64,000 bases of DNA from Enchytraeus crypticus (lineage: Eukaryota > Annelida > Clitellata > Enchytraeida > Enchytraeidae). The notes beneath the pieces were generated by a model. It saw nothing but the letters and a program-made list of their open reading frames with translations, made no database searches and was not told the DNA's origin. Where the stretch lies: NCBI GenBank assembly GCA_905160935.1, contig CAJHZI010000547.1, positions 925,001 through 989,000 on the forward strand, written 5' to 3'. The position numbers and the translations under genes are program-made. Shown piece after piece: positions 24,591 to 37,144 of this stretch (the first letter of the stretch is position 1; every line of letters starts with the position of its first letter).

Positions 24591-26099
24591 TACTAGCGAA
24601 TTAATAACTTAATTTTAGTTTATTCATTAATGTTTACAATCGTCTATTTACTCGTTTGTACAGCCTGTAAATGATTTAACAGTATACTCATTAATTTTGT
24701 TAATTATTTTACTCGCTACTTGATTCACCAAATTACCAATTAATTTGTTGATTGATTTAATCGAAAATTTACTAGTTAACTTACTGGCTAATTACATTGT
24801 TTGTTAAGAGTTTGATATATATTGCTGCAGTTTATGCTGTACCGTCTATTCGAAATCGTGGCTTGAGATATATTTGATAAGTACTTCAAGAAATTTCTAT
24901 TTTTATGAATACTGTAGTTATGTAATGTAAAAATTTAACACAGCCGGATTATATTTTAATCTCATTAAACTTTTACACATATTGAAATAGTTAAATAGTT
25001 GTAAAATTATGGAAAAGCTGTAACACAATATTGTAATATTAGACTTGCATTTGCAGGAATATCAAGATTAACTGTAGCATAACTGAATGAGAAAGAAGAT
25101 ATCCGAAGTCATAGTAAAGAAATATCATTGATCCTCCTATATAATATAGAAAGCCAGTTAGAGAAGATCCAAATATTTTATAAATTTGACTAATGCTCTT
25201 AGTAGTTTTAAGGAATTATAAAATCAAGCTGAAATAGAATGTTGTATGTCGTGAATTTCATGCTTAACATCTTTAAAGCTTAGGCGTAAACGTTATTTTA
25301 GGCCTATTCATTATGGCATTTTACATTACTGACAGCTACTCCCATTTAGAAAACTAATTCCATAGTAAGAATAGGCTATAGTATAATTTAGAAAAATGTC
25401 CGCATTCGTGGAATAGGTTTAGCTTAAATTAAATAATTTAATGAATACATAATAATTGAGTCATATGTGGACTAGGTGCAAATCTGATTCGGAAACTGAG
25501 CACTAAAAGTTATGGATTTTATAGCTGTTAATACGTGCATGTGTCAAAGTCTATAATGCTAATCTATTTAGATGTGTTGGTCAACATTTATTAATCTAAC
25601 TGCAAAATATATTTAGTGACAATGTATTTAAGACATACAGTATGAAGCATGGTAATATCTTAAAACCAACTTTTAGCTGACCATTTCTGTATGCTAGTAA
25701 TTTACGCGATAAATTGAACATTTCAATATGTTATGGACTGCTTTTGCATAGATTGTAAACTGACTTAAGCTAATAAGTACACGTCCAATTAAACGTCTTA
25801 CTACATTTTACATGCATTTATTTGTTGTTTTTTATTAACTCGCTATTAATTTTTAAAATATTTACTTTGACAGTTTTGCTGTACCTTTAGCTAAGCCTTA
25901 GTAAAGCTACTGATTTACATGTAGATGAATTACGTGCCACTTAAGTCGACGAAGCTGTAATAGGATGAAAGCAGATGTTTGGCTAAGTCAGTTTCATATG
26001 GGCACCTCAATCCCGAAGGGGCTCCTTGATACTTAGAACATTTGCTCGACTCAGGCACGCCATTATTAATATTCAATTAAGTATTATTATTAATAAAAC

Positions 26100-26245
26100 T
26101 ATAAAGCCGATATTAAAGCCAGTTTCATCTGTCGAAACAGATATCAGGCCAGGATTTGAACCCAGGATTGAGCCCATGATTTGAACCCACATTTATTGAT
26201 CCGCAGATATCTTACCGATATCGTCACTGTCTCCAGCCTGGCATG
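26100..26245 (-). repeat. S1 SINE copy, reverse
   Basis: Contains caggatttgaacccaggatt, ttgatccgcagatatctta and gtcactgtctccagcc; the B-box segment appears partly duplicated. Confidence 0.6.
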
Positions 26246-26457
26246 AGCACGTCGATATTTTTATTAGAGTATATGATTTATTAATTATTTATTTTATATT
26301 TTCGTTCGATTCGCATAGTACATTAGCAAAGCATCAACAGATAGGGTAATAGTGCAAAATGATGGTTAATCTAGGGCGCAATGAACTTATACGATCCAAA
26401 AAGTCAAAAATAAAGTCTTAATTGTATATAAAAGTCTAGACATTGAGCCTAATTGAT

Positions 26458-26488
<31 letters not shown>

Positions 26489-26494
26489 GAGAGA
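26458..26494. repeat. (GA)n microsatellite
   Basis: Purine dinucleotide run with a single interruption. Confidence 0.85.
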
Positions 26495-26715
26495 GTTCAT
26501 TTAATTTCAGACTCACACGCCACAATAATATTACATACTAGTTAACTGAACAGGAGTGTCAAAATATTTAACTTGTATCGAAACATAACCAAGAAAACAG
26601 TTATGTCATCGAATTTTGCAAAATTAGGAACTAATGTTGAAGAGAACCAGAACTTTGAACATTTGAAATCAATGATAAGAAGGACGTGATAGAAGACAAT
26701 TGAGATAATTTCAGC

Positions 26716-26830
26716 TATATATATCTAATGCTATATATCTAATGCTATATATCTAATGCTATATATCTAATGCTATATATCTAATGCTATATATCTAATG
26801 CTATATATCTAATGCTATATATCTAATGGA
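26716..26830. repeat. 14-bp minisatellite
   Basis: About eight near-perfect copies of ctatatatctaatg. Confidence 0.9.
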
Positions 26831-27174
26831 ACAGAAGAATCGATATTGTAAATATTGTCGATAACGATATCGAAGCAGGGAACTTCTGATAAAATGTTAT
26901 TGTTTTCGTACCACTACAAATACATTAAAAATAATGACATGAACAAATCATAAAACAATCACGTTGAACAACGGTAAATGAAACCTTTGATATGGAAACA
27001 GTGATGCGATTAAAACGATAAAATGAAAAACCATTTCAGAAATAAAAACTGCTATATTTTTATATTTAAATTAATTTGCATGATATTGTTGTAATTCTCC
27101 TTATATGTAAAATATATACTGGAGCGCGACGATAAGATCTGTCTTTAGACTCAAGCAATCTCTTACTGGGGTAT

Positions 27175-27305
27175 CTCACTGGAGCCAGTGGCAACGTCGG
27201 TAAGATATCCGAGAGTGGATCAATACGTGTAGGTTCAAAACCTGGATTCGGAAAACGCTAATATCGCTTTCGGGAGTTGTGACTGACGTTAACATCGGTT
27301 TTACA
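27175..27305 (+). repeat. S1 SINE copy
   Basis: Contains gccagtggcaacgtcggtaa, gtaggttcaaaacctgga and the tail gtgactgacgttaacatcgg. Confidence 0.7.
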
Positions 27306-28059
27306 GATTTTAAATATAGAAGTTTGCGTACTTTCATATTTCTAATTTGTTATGAATTTAATTTGCTATTTCTCTTATGTATTGCTCTTCTTCCTCCTGT
27401 AGTGCACGATTCGACTGTGATGGAAGAGGTAAAAGTTGAGGAATTAATGGAAGGATGCTGCAAGACACACCGACAGGCTAAGAACAGAAGTCGACTTTTC
27501 TAGTTTTCTAGTAGCGTTCTTTAAGGCCTGTCTGTCCCAATTCAAGCTGCTATCAAAATTTATTATAACGAAATCAAAATATTATTGTCAGAAAACTGTC
27601 ATAACATGTAATTTTAGCACAATAGTAGTAGCGTCAAATAATAATATTGAATTTGTGGATTCTATTTATTTGCGTTATTTAAAAAGATATTTAACTCTAT
27701 CATGGATACCAATCCTTATTTATTTTAGAATCTTTAGTGAAAATCCAATGCTGTGACGTTGCGCATATTTACACTGCGAATATTTTCTATTTAAAATTAT
27801 GTCTTCCGTAAAGTACATCCGTAAAATAAGGCGACGGCTATGAGATAGATGGAAGAGGGGGGCCAAAAGCGGAATAATAGAGTCTAATTCCTAAGATGTA
27901 TTCGATTTATAAGCTTTTTTAAAATTTTTGTGACATACGTGTTTAGCAAAGTTTTTAGAAATACAATTGAGCCGACATCAATTATTATTTACTAGAATAA
28001 AATATATTTTTTCAAGAATGTGGCAACATTTTGCAGCAAATTTTTAGTTTGCAATTTCT

Positions 28060-28300
28060 GGATGTTCGTTATCATAATCATCTGCTTCTCTTGAATCGCA
28101 ATCTATCTAGGGTCGAGATACGAATAAACTTTTCAATTTGTTTTGGAAAATTTCGTAGCGAACTCTGGAGTCTAGGCGCTCACCAACCGAATGTCCTTTT
28201 TATCGATTATTTTGATTAAGTGGTTTGTCTTCTTTTTCAACACGTGAAGTCAAATGTTGTTCTATTCTTCAGCAACCTGGACACAATACGGCTATGGAAC
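28060..28300 (-). repeat. Family R4 copy, reverse
   Basis: Contains tctagggtcgagatacgaat and ctaggcgctcaccaaccgaa. Confidence 0.6.
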
Positions 28301-28429
28301 TAGCGATATAAAAGTTGATTTCTAAAAATAATTATGTGAAAGTAATGGTATGAAACTAACGGTGTTAGAACTGTGATGTAAAGAAGAGGGATAGTGATAG
28401 ATAGGACCTACGTGAATAATATCTAAATA

Positions 28430-28735
28430 ATGTACAGCCAGCGATTTTGTACTATAGAAGCTGCTAAAATGAACATACTTTTAATAGCTGGTTGTCAACA
28501 ACCAGCAATATAAAACCACTGATATAGAAACCAGAATAAACATGTAGAATATGTAAAAAAACATGTAGAAAAAACATGCAGAATCACTGATATTAGTATT
28601 GACATGGTTCAAATGATCCACAACCTGTGATATAGACTCTGTGATATAGAATCACTAATATATGTAGTGAAATAGAACCAGTGATCTAAAACCAGTGATA
28701 CAGAACCTGTATAACCTGTGACATTCTGTAGAACC
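28430..28735. repeat. Degenerate tandem repeat upstream of DNAJB
   Basis: Loose copies of a unit like gatatagaaccagt reach to within about 30 bases of the DNAJB start, where the promoter or 5' UTR should be. Confidence 0.6.
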
Positions 28736-28742
28736 AACTTTC

Positions 28743-28754
28743 ATGCATAGATAA
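28743..28754 (+). promoter_or_regulatory. Possible 3-codon upstream ORF before DNAJB
   Basis: ATG CAT AGA TAA ends five bases before the DNAJB ATG. It matters only if the transcript starts upstream of it. Confidence 0.3.
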
Positions 28755-28759
28755 GCATA

Positions 28760-28827
28760 ATGCCTCAGGACTACTACAAAGCCCTAGGCCTGAATAGAGA
28801 CGCTTCAGTGGATGAAGTTAAGAAAGC
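28760..28827 (+). CDS. DNAJB exon 1
   Basis: Encodes [20 protein letters not shown] and KKA, helix I and the start of helix II of the J-domain. Consensus donor gtaagt, phase 2. Confidence 0.9.
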
Positions 28828-31800
28828 GTAAGTACATGTATATGTAATTTTTAAAATTTAACACGTACCTAGAGCTACCAATTTATATGATTTAAAGATT
28901 CACTCATATGTGGACATGAAGAGGAAAACGGAAGAGAGATAAGCGTGGAGGCGTTATATACCATGGACCTACCAGTAGGCAGTACACAAAGACAGAGAGA
29001 TCAATCAGACGAACGTATATATGTATGATGTATGTATGTGTGTATGTATGTGTGTATGTATGTATGTATGTATGTGTGTATGTATGTATGTATGTATGTA
29101 TCTATGTATGTATGTATCTATGTATGTATCTATGTATCTATGTATGTATGGATGTATGTATGGTTTATGTATGTATGTGAAATGTGTGCGAATTATATTC
29201 TCTGTACTGTTGTACACTACGGAAATCCAAACACAAACAATCATCATTACAATATATAAGACGTTCAGTCCTGTAATTTTCATCCAGCCATAAACAGCTT
29301 CATGTCTTCATTCTTGTTCATTGTCCTATATATTTTTAAAAGTAGAACTTAACGTTTCGACGTAATCTCGGGACATAATTCACTTATTTCCAGCCTTCCG
29401 CTGTGATATCCATGAGGACCATTAGCAATAGGTTTTTATAAATCTAATTTCATGAGCAAACTTTATTTCCAGATATCACAAGCAAGCCTTGCGTTGGCAC
29501 CCCGATAAGAATCCAGACAACAAGGAGGAGGCAGAGAGACGGTTCAAAGAGATCTCAGAGGCGTACGAAGTTCTCTCAGATGGTACTAACGCTTAATTTA
29601 TAATGTATCATATGAGAAACAAATATATTTTAATTATTAAAATATTTGTCCGCCTCTGACATCAGGTGTGATATCAATTGTTAAGGCTTATTTATATTGC
29701 ATATTACATTATTGACCAACTATCGTTTTGTAATTTGCTTATTAAGGTAGAAATTAGGTAAGTGTAACAGACGAGACTGTCGATTATACAAGTTTTTCTA
29801 ATAGACTTCTAAATCACCAGAATCATTCAACGCATATGGTTAGATTTTACGCAGTGGTTACGATGTACACGGTGTGGTACAAGGTCTTGGAATAAGAAGA
29901 CCAGGGAGAGGTGCTTAATTGCTATTATTGAATAGACTTTGAAAAACAAAGTATTGTTTCTTTAATTTAACTTTTTAAACTATCCCTAACCCTAAACCCT
30001 ACCCTTTACCCTATCCATAAAGATATTCCTCAGAAACTAAAAACAATTAGTAAAACTTCAAAAAATAAAAGTAACTCAAGCCAGAATCAAACCACTGAGG
30101 CTTCCGGCTGAAAGCAGTTGAATAGGTGCTGTCAACATATCGTATTAGAAAATCGTAATCCTATAGGTCCTCCCACTAGTCTTCTTATTCCTGGACCTTG
30201 TCACCGTATTGGCCTACATCCTATCCACTGAGTAGATTTTAAACTGAATTGATTGGAGTTAATCATATAACAGCTTTGCTTAGAAAGCTTAGAAAATATT
30301 GATAAGATAATTAACTTGATTATTTGAGAAGTAGTTCCTCTTTTCCAATTTAAAAAAAGCTTTATACACAATACTATTTATTTACAAACGAAAAACAATT
30401 TTAACAAAGCTAGATTAAGAAATGTAACGTAGCTTCAAAGAGAACAGATAATTAAGAGAAAATATACTTTTGAATCTACCAAATTTAAAATAAGCGAAAT
30501 TGAGATATTGGATTTATTACAAGTGCCAATGTATTTTTAACATTTCCGCAGAATTTATTTCGCGTAAAAGACGGATAATAATTTTTTTCCATTATTTCGA
30601 CCAGTTGAACCAAGTCTGGAGAAATATCTACAAGCATAGACATTGAATTCAACCAAAATATTAATTTCTTGAATTGGGCGAAAAAGGGTATTAATTCCTG
30701 ACTGATATTTGACTTTTCTACCGCAATTTATATTTGCTCCTTAGATATATTATTTATTCTTATAATTCACCTTTAAATGTTTCTGAATAATTATGATAAT
30801 ATTTTGTGTATCTTAATAATCTTCTCCTCGGGTTGAATTTGATTCTTCTGTATATTTTTAACTGCAGCGTCTAACTTTTGTTGTTTTGTCTGTAACAGCA
30901 AATAAACGTCGCATATACGATGATCGTGACACCGATATGTGCGGTGGAGGAAGTCACTTCCAGTCTCCGGACTTCTTCGATTTCAGCTTCCGCTCCCCTG
31001 ACCAGATCTTCAGAGATTTCTTTGGCGGGCACGATCCGTTTGACGACGATTTCTTCCACGATGGTTCTATTACTTCTTTGTTTTCAAAACTGATATAGAT
31101 ATCAAATTTCCCGATTCTGCAGCTGCTCATGTTTTGTATTTTTCGTTGTAGAAAATTCGTTTACCCAAGAGCGACGTAATAAGCGATTAAGTAGAATATG
31201 GGGAAGGTGTAGTAAAATCACCTCAGAAGCTACATAATAGTCTATTTTATGCATTATGAAGGCCTACACCATATACCTAATATTATATGCTCTCATTTCA
31301 GTTTTCATCAGCTCATGCTAAGTAGTAAGCGCGCCGATTACCTATAGACTTCTCTGGACCATTCTAAAGGAGCATATGGGTCTCACGCCTGTGAATCAAT
31401 GTTGAGTGTGAGTGTGACTCAAATCTTAGTTTTTGTTCAGTTCTGAAAATTAAGGACAAAGCAGTGGGTAGTTAATAGCAACTAGCAATCTATTTATTCT
31501 AGTATTTTAATGATCGCAATGGTTTTAAAATTCACTTTTGTTGTTTTGTCAAAGGCTACTCCTGTAAGTTTTGTATTCTAGTACATCGTAATCATCTTAC
31601 CATGAATCCCAGTTTAACCAGGGTGGGGTCACGAATAGGCATTCACTTTTTGATATTTGGTTTATAAAATTTGTATAAATTTCTGGATCCTAGGAGCTCA
31701 CTAAATGAATGCCCTTCATAACATTGGTTTGGATCTTAGTACTTTGTCCCTTTATGACATGCGCAGTCTACGGTTGGTCTATTCTTCAGGAATTCTTGCA

Positions 31801-34172
31801 CAACACGGATAGCGATGTTTTATTTTTTTTAAACAATGAAAGGTGTAATTTACTATTTCGTTACTACTTTATTTGTTCCTTTTATTTAACAGATTTAGAC
31901 GATTTCTTCACCCCTCCTACTATTCGGTATGTTTATTGAGTGTTCATATTTTAGTCACGTGATAGTCAGAGGAATGAAAATTGTTGTAGGTCTTAGGGTT
32001 GGATTGTTGATCTCTTCTGAAATTTAATTCGTTATTTTTCGATAATAATCAGCTTAGACCTCTCACTGTATAATATGTTGCTAGAATGACTGTTCAATTG
32101 TATCGTCTGTGAGTTTGCGATATTTGGTGGCTGGCAAATTTGCAACTTATAAGAAGACAATTATAATTGGACAAGTGACTTGCAAATGTACAATGATATT
32201 AAGAATGTTTGCCCTACTCTTCAGCTTAATGTTTAACCTGCTAACACCTTTTATATTTGCTGAATTAATAATGATAAAAAATCACTCTCTCTCTCTCTCT
32301 TTTCTCTCTCTGAACTACCTCAAAAGATAATTAATTTTCTGCGCATAACTTATAATAATTTCATTAATATGATTAAATCTACCCCACTGTTAATACTGCT
32401 ACCATTGCAGAGTTCGTCTACAGCATTTGCAGAAAATAAAGTTTTTCAGATGACAATATGGTCATTATCCGTGGAAAAGTTTTCCTATTAGAAGCCTCTA
32501 AATAGTGCGGAGCATTTGGCCAAGCTATGATACGTGACTTTAATTAATTAAAGAAATGAAAGAGATATGGAGTGCATAATTGGTAAATGAAATGACATTT
32601 CATAAAAAACTGCAGCATATTTGAAAGAGTAATAGAATTAATGTGGGACTAAATAAAAACCACCGTACATCGCCTTGATATATGCTTGTGAATCCTGGGA
32701 AAGTGCTAGTAAAATGAAGCACAAACTAATCTGTTTTAAACAAAGGTGTCTTAGAAAAATCTTAAAGGTTGAGGTTTTGAGTCACTTATAGAAAATGCAT
32801 GTGGATAGATATGCAAAGACTGCGTTTAATTGTAAGCCAAATCAAGGAAAATGAAAAGAGGAAGACCTAGGAGTACTTGGTCTAGCACGATCAACAAAGA
32901 TTTCAGAACGTTGAATATTAGATGGGGAGAAGTTGTGAGGGTTGCTGAAGATAGAAACTAATGGAGGAGTATTGACGCCCTTAGTTCTGTTCAGAACGCA
33001 AGGAGCTGATGATGATGATGAATCCAACAGGATATTCAATTATTCATGTGTGACACACATGGAGATTAAAAGTCACTGTATCAACAGTTTTGTTCACCTA
33101 CGTGGCGATCCTCATGCAATTTCAACATTTATAATTTTTACAGAGTATGTTGCTATTGAAATTGAGTGTGATACAATCATTCAATTGATAATATGCAACT
33201 CAGATTTAGATTTTAATTTAGTTCTATTTGAATGTTATATTTATATCGATTTAAATTTATTTCATACATTTCTTGTTATATTACATGTTATATTTATATA
33301 GATTTAAATTTATTTCATACTTTACTTGTGTGCTTTTTCTGGTCATCAAGTGGGCCACAAAGGAATTCATGGACATCATCGTCCTCTATGTCTGAGACGA
33401 AGACGACCGTCAATGGCCACACTGTAGTGACCAGAACGTAAGCTCAGCCTGCGTGTAAAACTATTTATAAAGTTCTCTCTGCCATCTGGCGAAGTGACAA
33501 ATTTAAAGTTTCAGCGGCTTGTTAGCAGCATGCAGTTGTATAGACAAACAAAACAACACGCATTCATATCGACTTAGCTCAATTATATATTGTCAATATT
33601 GATAACTCTCAATTTTTATTTAAACTTCTCTAGCTATTTCTTATTTCACCATACATAATGCAATCAAATTCTTAACTCTTAGCGTCCCGGTGTTGTGTGA
33701 GGAACACTCAGATTACTGAAAAATGGACCAATCGTGACGTGTGTCACAAGAGTCGACTTAGAAAGAACTGAGGAAGACTCAGGAGAGCAACGACAAACCA
33801 CCTCAGAAACCATATTCTTCAGACTACGTAAAGCCTTCGTAAAGGCTTTGTCTTTACGTAGACGAAGCATGTCTTTTTGTAAAGGGATTAAATTGTTCAT
33901 CGGTGGAATAGCATACTCTTAAGGGAGCGTGAAAGGTACATAAGAGTATAAATATTATTCCGTAATTGTATAGGATCGCGTGCAGTAATAACATTTATAT
34001 TGTTGAATATATTGTATTTTATTGCATCGTATCATATCTTAAAACGATACCGTACCGTGCCACACATCGTATGGTATAGCATTATATTTTACTATAATGA
34101 GTTTTGCATCATCCACGCGTATGGATTGTATTGTACTGTATCATAGCGTATCGTATTTTGTACCTATAAAGG

Positions 34173-34243
<71 letters not shown>

Positions 34244-34350
34244 CTGTTAGGGTGATTAAGGATGGGAAGAAGACGGTGACGGTTGAGGAAGACGGAGAGC
34301 TGGTTATGAAGACAGTGGACGGAGTTCCTCAGCCTCTTACTTATAAATGA
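28760..34350 (+). CDS. Class B DnaJ co-chaperone, DNAJB6/DNAJB2-like, 6 exons, 187 aa
   Basis: J-domain protein that stimulates Hsp70 ATPase; DNAJB6-type members also hold back aggregation of client proteins in cytosol and nucleus. Exons: 28760-28827, 29473-29582, 30899-31063, 31893-31926, 33351-33437, 34251-34350; phases agree, 564 nt. Domains: J-domain 1-70 with the HPD motif at 32-34 in [19 protein letters not shown] and [19 protein letters not shown]; then [20 protein letters not shown] and [17 protein letters not shown], the MRJ-type G/F-region signature; a short Ser stretch [17 protein letters not shown]-terminal strand [20 protein letters not shown]. The usual long Ser/Gly-Phe-rich middle is greatly shortened compared with vertebrate DNAJB6. 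No C-terminal transmembrane segment or CaaX box. Confidence 0.9.
28900..29005 (+). mobile_element. LINE 3'-end remnant, GRPR family
   Basis: Reads ttcactcatatgtggacatg and accatggacctaccagtagg, the forward of the copies at 43600 and 48148. In DNAJB intron 1. Confidence 0.5.
29021..29175. repeat. (ATGT)n microsatellite
   Basis: Tetranucleotide array in DNAJB intron 1, with CTATGTAT variants. Confidence 0.9.
29473..29582 (+). CDS. DNAJB exon 2, HPD motif
   Basis: Encodes [20 protein letters not shown] and helix III to VLSD. Acceptor tttccag, exit phase 1. Confidence 0.93.
30899..31063 (+). CDS. DNAJB exon 3, end of J-domain and G/F-like region
   Basis: Encodes [20 protein letters not shown] then the Phe/Asp-rich segment ending FDDDFFHD. 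The donor gttcta is weak, but it is the only one that keeps frame with the next exon. Confidence 0.88.
31600..31810 (-). repeat. Family R4 copy, reverse
   Basis: Contains gtttaaccagggtggggtca and tggtctattcttcag; it ends about 80 bases upstream of DNAJB exon 4. Confidence 0.55.
31893..31926 (+). CDS. DNAJB exon 4, 34-nt microexon
   Basis: Encodes [11 protein letters not shown]. Acceptor tttaacag, donor gtatgt; phase 1 in, phase 2 out. Confidence 0.75.
32640..33020 (+). mobile_element. Decayed LINE ORF2 C-terminus
   Basis: Interrupted text [19 protein letters not shown], then [20 protein letters not shown] and [12 protein letters not shown], a typical LINE ORF2 end. It finishes in a short (GAT)n run, in DNAJB intron 4. 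A reverse relative is at 42855. Confidence 0.65.
33351..33437 (+). CDS. DNAJB exon 5
   Basis: Encodes [20 protein letters not shown] then NGHTVVTR, matching the TKMVNGRKITTKR-like strand of DNAJB6. Donor gtaagc. Confidence 0.85.
33700..33930 (-). repeat. Family R5 copy, reverse
   Basis: Contains aaccacctcagaaaccatat and attaaattgttcatcggtgg, matching reverse R5. In DNAJB intron 5. Confidence 0.55.
34180..34241. repeat. (TA)n microsatellite at a 3' splice site
   Basis: Pure TA run ending ten bases before DNAJB exon 6. Confidence 0.95.
34251..34350 (+). CDS. DNAJB exon 6, C-terminus
   Basis: Encodes [20 protein letters not shown] and [12 protein letters not shown] then TGA. A (TA)n array of about 60 bases stops ten bases before the exon, so the 3' splice site attctgttag has almost no pyrimidine tract. 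Confidence 0.88.
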
Positions 34351-34400
34351 CCTCATTATAAATGACCTCATTATAAATGACCTCATTATAAATGACCTCG
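34341..34400. repeat. 15-bp tandem repeat covering the DNAJB stop codon
   Basis: Four copies of ttataaatgacctca; the first supplies the last codons (TAT AAA TGA). Confidence 0.95.
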
Positions 34401-34733
34401 TTCCAGCTCTGTCAGCTCCTTCATAGTGTTACTGATGCTTGACTTAGTTGAGATGATGATACCATTTCGAAAATTATGGAGTCTTTATCAAATAGAACAA
34501 TTTCCTATTGTGTCATTTAGAATTAGAACTTTTTGTAATTTATCTGGAGCCTATTTTAACTAAAGTTTTTGATATAAGAGCCTACAGTCTTCACAATATG
34601 CCGGCATGGCTGTTCTGATCTTTTTATCTTCGTTTTCATATGTCTGAGACATTTCCAAAATAGTGATTTGCTGATTTGACGTAACACTGTTTACTCAATT
34701 TAACTGTAGGAATTTTGAGAGATAGATAGCTAT

Positions 34734-34737
<4 letters not shown>

Positions 34738-34765
<28 letters not shown>

Positions 34766-35060
34766 TAACACACACACACTCTCTGTCTCTCTCTAGTGAT
34801 CTGCAAAGTGTCAGGTCCAAGGTACACACTCATATCCAGAGTCTTCTTTCAAGCTGCTTTAGAGCACTCCATAGATCAACAACTTCATCCCTTCACAAAA
34901 GGTTATGCCCTACCCAAATCGTATGTAGCTTGTGAAAATATGACTTCTGAGGTAGTTTCTCCTTTCCTTCCTCAGGTTTTGCTTTGTCGCCTCTTACGAC
35001 ACGTGAAATTAAAAGTTAGTCTATTCTTCAGTGTTTGGGACACAAAACGGGAAAGATAGC
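34738..35060 (+). repeat. (CT)n plus family R5 copy
   Basis: CT/CA run at 34738-34795 followed by the R5 text ccaaggtacacactcatatc, to ttgggacacaaaacgg. Confidence 0.65.
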
Positions 35061-35504
35061 TATTAAGGAAGACTTTATCCTTATATAGATCGACCAAGTT
35101 TGTATTCATGACAATTGATACGTTTAGCATCATTGTACATGTAATGTCAATCTAAGTAGCTTATATAAATTAAGCACTTCAAAACTTTCCAAATGCTACT
35201 AGCCTATATTTATTGATGAAATTAAACATTTTAAATTTATATCTGAAACTTTCAATCCCAAAAAATATGTATAATTTTGCTTAATGCTTGAACGTCTCAG
35301 ACTTTTGTACGCAGTTTGAAATGATGTCGCAATTTTCATGAGATTTCATTTGGTATTTTGAACTTTGAAAACGTACTCTGTGGTAGAATAGAGATACACG
35401 CGTCCCGGGAACAACACGGGAAAGAGAGTTATTAAGGAAGACTTGTTCATTAATAATCTACACTTAAACTTATATCTACATGTATAAGCAACCCAACCCA
35501 TCCA

Positions 35505-35670
35505 CACGCATTATAGTGAATAATCAACTATGTTGATATCTATCACTTTTAATGCCACATATTTAAACCGTTAGGCAATTTAGACCATTTTTCGTATAAC
35601 CAGTCCAGTGAATGTCCGAGATTTTACACTCAGATCAGCGCGTCTGGGATTCGAACCCACGAGGGTTCAA
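35505..35670 (+). repeat. Family S3 copy
   Basis: Contains tatgttgatatctatcactt and tgggattcgaacccacgag. Confidence 0.6.
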
Positions 35671-35784
35671 TTCACCTTAGGATTTGTCATTTAAAACTTT
35701 ATGACGTTACCCCTACGCTATTTAGACATTCAATCCGTTTGGTAAAAATTCGTTTGGTAAATAGGCATACCTACATGTACATGT

Positions 35785-35880
35785 ATAGCTTGCAAAGCTA
35801 ATGTTAACGTCAGTTTTCACAGTCGAAAGCGATGTCAGCGACAGGCGAGCCCAGGATTTGAACCCCGTACATGTGTAATA
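35785..35880 (-). repeat. S1 SINE copy, reverse, head missing
   Basis: Contains gctaatgttaacgtcagttt and gcccaggatttgaaccccg, then passes into a tandem array of an acacatgtg unit (35870-35958). Confidence 0.6.
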
Positions 35881-35958
35881 CACATGTGCAATACACATGT
35901 GTAATGCATGTGTAATACACATGTGCAATACACATGTGTAATGCATGTGTAATACACA
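35870..35958. repeat. Palindrome-rich tandem array
   Basis: Repeated acacatgtg(c/t)aat units, each self-complementary, where the SINE head should be. Confidence 0.75.
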
Positions 35959-36109
35959 AAATTTAATTCAGTGAGAATAAATTTAAAAGAAATACTAATA
36001 TATTTTAGCTCCTGTTTATAGCATATCGCTACGATTCATTGAAAACACAAAATCTTAATTTAATTTATGGAAAAGTGGACCGAAAAGCGGCTAAAATAAT
36101 ATAACTCGC

Positions 36110-36490
36110 GTTTTTATCTCCTCTCGATGCTCTGCCTATGGTAGGTTCAAGGCACATAACTCTATCAAATAGTTATTTCCTCAAATTTCAAATATTCTCC
36201 TCATCTCTATATAAAAATATATTATAGAATCATCCATTATCCTCAGTCTAGGACTATTGCTCACCCTTCTCGCTTGCTCTCTATCTTACATCAATAAGCA
36301 GCCCATCCCTTCTCATGATGTGTCCAATCCAGTCATACCGTCTATTGATTTTGTAAGTTCTAACAGACTAAATCTAAAAGCCTATATCAGTCTCAAAGCC
36401 TACGATGACTTTCATCTCTGTAATTTACAATGGTTCAATTAATCTGTTGGTTCAATTAATCTTCTTTAACATCTTTCTTTATAGGCATTT
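36110..36490 (-). mobile_element. Decayed LINE 3' part, reverse
   Basis: Minus strand reads RYDWIGHIMRRDGLL, the RT C-terminal motif common to many LINEs (W.GH..RR). Confidence 0.55.
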
Positions 36491-36814
36491 TTCTTTTGCT
36501 ACTAGTTTCTATAATTCCTGATACCCTCTTTCCTTAATGTCCACATTTCATATACGTGTAAACACGTGCATATAGTGTGTCGTCCGCACCATGATTTTTT
36601 TAATCTTTACCTTTAATGCTTACATAACACTTTGTAATGTAGGCCTATGACTTTTATTTACAATAATGTAAATTAGAATAGAGGCCCTATTTGTTTTTTT
36701 CCTCATGGCAGAGAAGGATTAAATGAGGCTGACACAGAATGTGAAAAATCTTACGTAAAATCTCAAAGTATATGTTTACCTACCAATTTATCTACGATTA
36801 AAATCCCCTTGCAA

Positions 36815-36935
36815 TCAATCAATCAACAAGAATTTAACGTCCGGTTCCTGGCTATAAGGCAATGTCAGAGACGCCTCTTGCAGAATCTACACAAACACGC
36901 ACCGAAGCACCACACGATTACGACTGAGTAACATG
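36815..36935 (+). repeat. Family S2 copy
   Basis: Contains aatcaatcaatcaacaagaa, tttaacgtccggttcctggc and ggcaatgtcagagacgcctc. Confidence 0.65.
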
Positions 36936-37144
36936 ACAACAACATTAAAGCATGTTAGCTAAAAATATTTGTGAACAACTAAAAAATAATACTACAAAAT
37001 TCAAGGTAAGGATTACATCCAGTTATTCACAAAGATTAATTTTTAAAAATATTTTGGGACTTGAAGTACCTATTGATTATAAGAGATTGCAAGCAAAGCA
37101 AGCAAATATATACATTGAAACTGCAATTCTACGAACACTAGAAA

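Larger units (their letters stand above)
23689..28759. other. Intergenic, MMP to DNAJB
   Basis: No further exons recognised. It holds TA and GA microsatellites, R4 copies (24395-24590 and 28060-28300, reverse), S1 copies (26100-26245 reverse, 27175-27305 forward), a 14-bp minisatellite, and a degenerate array just before the DNAJB start. Confidence 0.6.

Noticed and set aside
29005-29293. ORFs rich in Met-Tyr-Val-Cys or Tyr-Ile-His
   Set aside because: Read-through of the (ATGT)n microsatellite in DNAJB intron 1.
29983-30015. Telomere-like ccctaaccctaaaccctacc
   Set aside because: Only a few imperfect units inside DNAJB intron 2; too short for an interstitial telomeric site.
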